Assembly: GCA_964390645.1 (NCBI GenBank) | Contig: CAYMLL010000367.1 | Span: 1 to 6,642 of the forward strand | Reading direction: 5' to 3' | Origin: CAYMLL01 sp964390645 | GTDB lineage: Bacteria > Planctomycetota > UBA8108 | Length of the DNA: 6,642 bases | In this document: in pieces, positions 6,393-6,642 of the stretch | Layout: each line of letters opens with the position of its first letter | How positions within the stretch are numbered: position 1 is the stretch's first letter | Position numbers and translations under genes: made by a program | Notes under the pieces: model-generated | Told to the model about the DNA's origin: nothing | What the model saw: only the letters and a program-made list of their open reading frames with translations | The model's database searches: none

Positions 6393-6642
6393 CTAGCGAG
6401 CCGCCGGAGCCGCGACCAGGCGGATGCCGGCGTTGTGGTGGTCGGTCTCGGGGAGGCGACCGTTGCGGTTGGCGATCCTGACGTAGTAGTCCGTGGCGTT
6501 GTACCAGTTTCCGCCGCGCAGCGAGAGGAAACGCTCCCTCGGATGCTTGCGATCCGGCGTCGGCACGCAGGCCCCCCCCGCCCAATAGCCGACCCCGGAA
6601 ACCCACAAGTACCCCCGAAAAGCGCCCGCGCAGGCAGGCGTT
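6393..6642 (-). CDS. FGE-sulfatase / C-type-lectin-fold protein, C-terminal fragment (partial)
   Basis: The frame stays open to the right edge, so only the last 82 codons are present and the start is outside the window. The motif LSLRGGNWYNATDYYVRIAN, then a short spacer and HHNAGIRLVAA, matches the conserved end of the FGE-sulfatase domain (RGGSW...R.A.R...P......GFRLV). True formylglycine-generating enzymes, which oxidise a sulfatase cysteine, carry two catalytic Cys in this segment. Here the only nearby Cys lies before the RGG motif, so that activity is unlikely. Family members without these Cys include EgtB-like enzymes, kinase-fused domains and diversity-generating retroelement targets. 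The GN-WEW motif that usually precedes RGGSW is not visible upstream. A run of eight Gs (coding strand; 6572-6579) could hide a frameshift. It is convergent with the 1129-residue gene, with 19 nt between stops. Confidence 0.75.
   Translation of the reverse strand, partial: TPACAGAFRGYLWVSGVGYWAGGACVPTPDRKHPRERFLSLRGGNWYNATDYYVRIANRNGRLPETDHHNAGIRLVAAPAAR

Noticed and set aside
3592..6396. 934-codon open frame on the + strand overlapping the second gene in another frame
   Set aside because: It is an Arg-rich low-complexity translation without recognisable modules and lies wholly out of frame within a gene that has clear domains.
1..6642. CRISPR array, tRNA or rRNA genes, insertion sequence, reverse transcriptase
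   Set aside because: No regularly spaced identical repeats with unique spacers, no cloverleaf or conserved rRNA sequence, and no transposase or reverse transcriptase motifs were seen on either strand.

Overview
The window is about 6.6 kb of very GC-rich DNA, roughly 70% or more by eye. It carries two large secreted multidomain proteins on the + strand, followed by the 3' end of a convergent gene on the - strand. The best guess for the source is a Planctomycetota bacterium, probably from a draft or metagenome assembly. The reasons are the paired dockerin-like calcium-loop modules of the form RGDAN-DG-VD-SD followed by a 'PDPT-DD--C' tail, the long multi-module extracellular architecture, and an FGE-sulfatase-like protein next door. 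This assignment rests on remembered family architecture, not on a database match. A run of 10 Ns at 2813-2822, flanked by poly-G sequence, shows the window is scaffolded, so the true distance between the two large genes is unknown.

Layout: 1-289 has no convincing gene. It holds a long imperfect hairpin (64-127) that may end an upstream transcript, two smaller stem-loops, and a clear ribosome binding site. 290-2791 encodes an 833-residue exported protein. Its parts in order are a signal peptide, a dockerin-like pair, a short beta-rich stretch, about 300 residues of GGxGG(D/H)AxA glycine repeats with regularly placed cysteine pairs, a C-terminal helical FIMAH-like segment, and a Gly-Glu-Pro tail. 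2792-2983 is an intergenic stretch with the assembly gap, G-rich low-complexity sequence, a perfect 8-bp hairpin and a second ribosome binding site. 2984-6373 encodes a 1129-residue exported protein with dockerin-like pairs at both ends. Between them lies a chain of beta-sandwich modules: cohesin-like, PPC-like, IPT/TIG-like, CARDB-like, a carboxypeptidase-regulatory-like repeat, and a conserved 'DPN-K...FEN...APA' domain. 6393-6642 (-) is the C-terminal end of an FGE-sulfatase/C-type-lectin-fold protein that runs off the right edge.

How they fit together: both large proteins look like cell-surface or secreted structural or adhesive factors, with no catalytic domain visible in either. The dockerin modules suggest calcium-dependent folding or docking, and the cohesin-like module in the second protein raises the untested possibility that the two interact. 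The FGE-like fragment lacks the catalytic cysteines of true formylglycine-generating enzymes. Its C-terminus has the residue pattern seen in FGE-fold proteins, including the variable proteins of diversity-generating retroelements, but no template repeat or reverse transcriptase lies in this window. Long open frames antisense to or overlapping both genes appear to be artefacts of the base composition.
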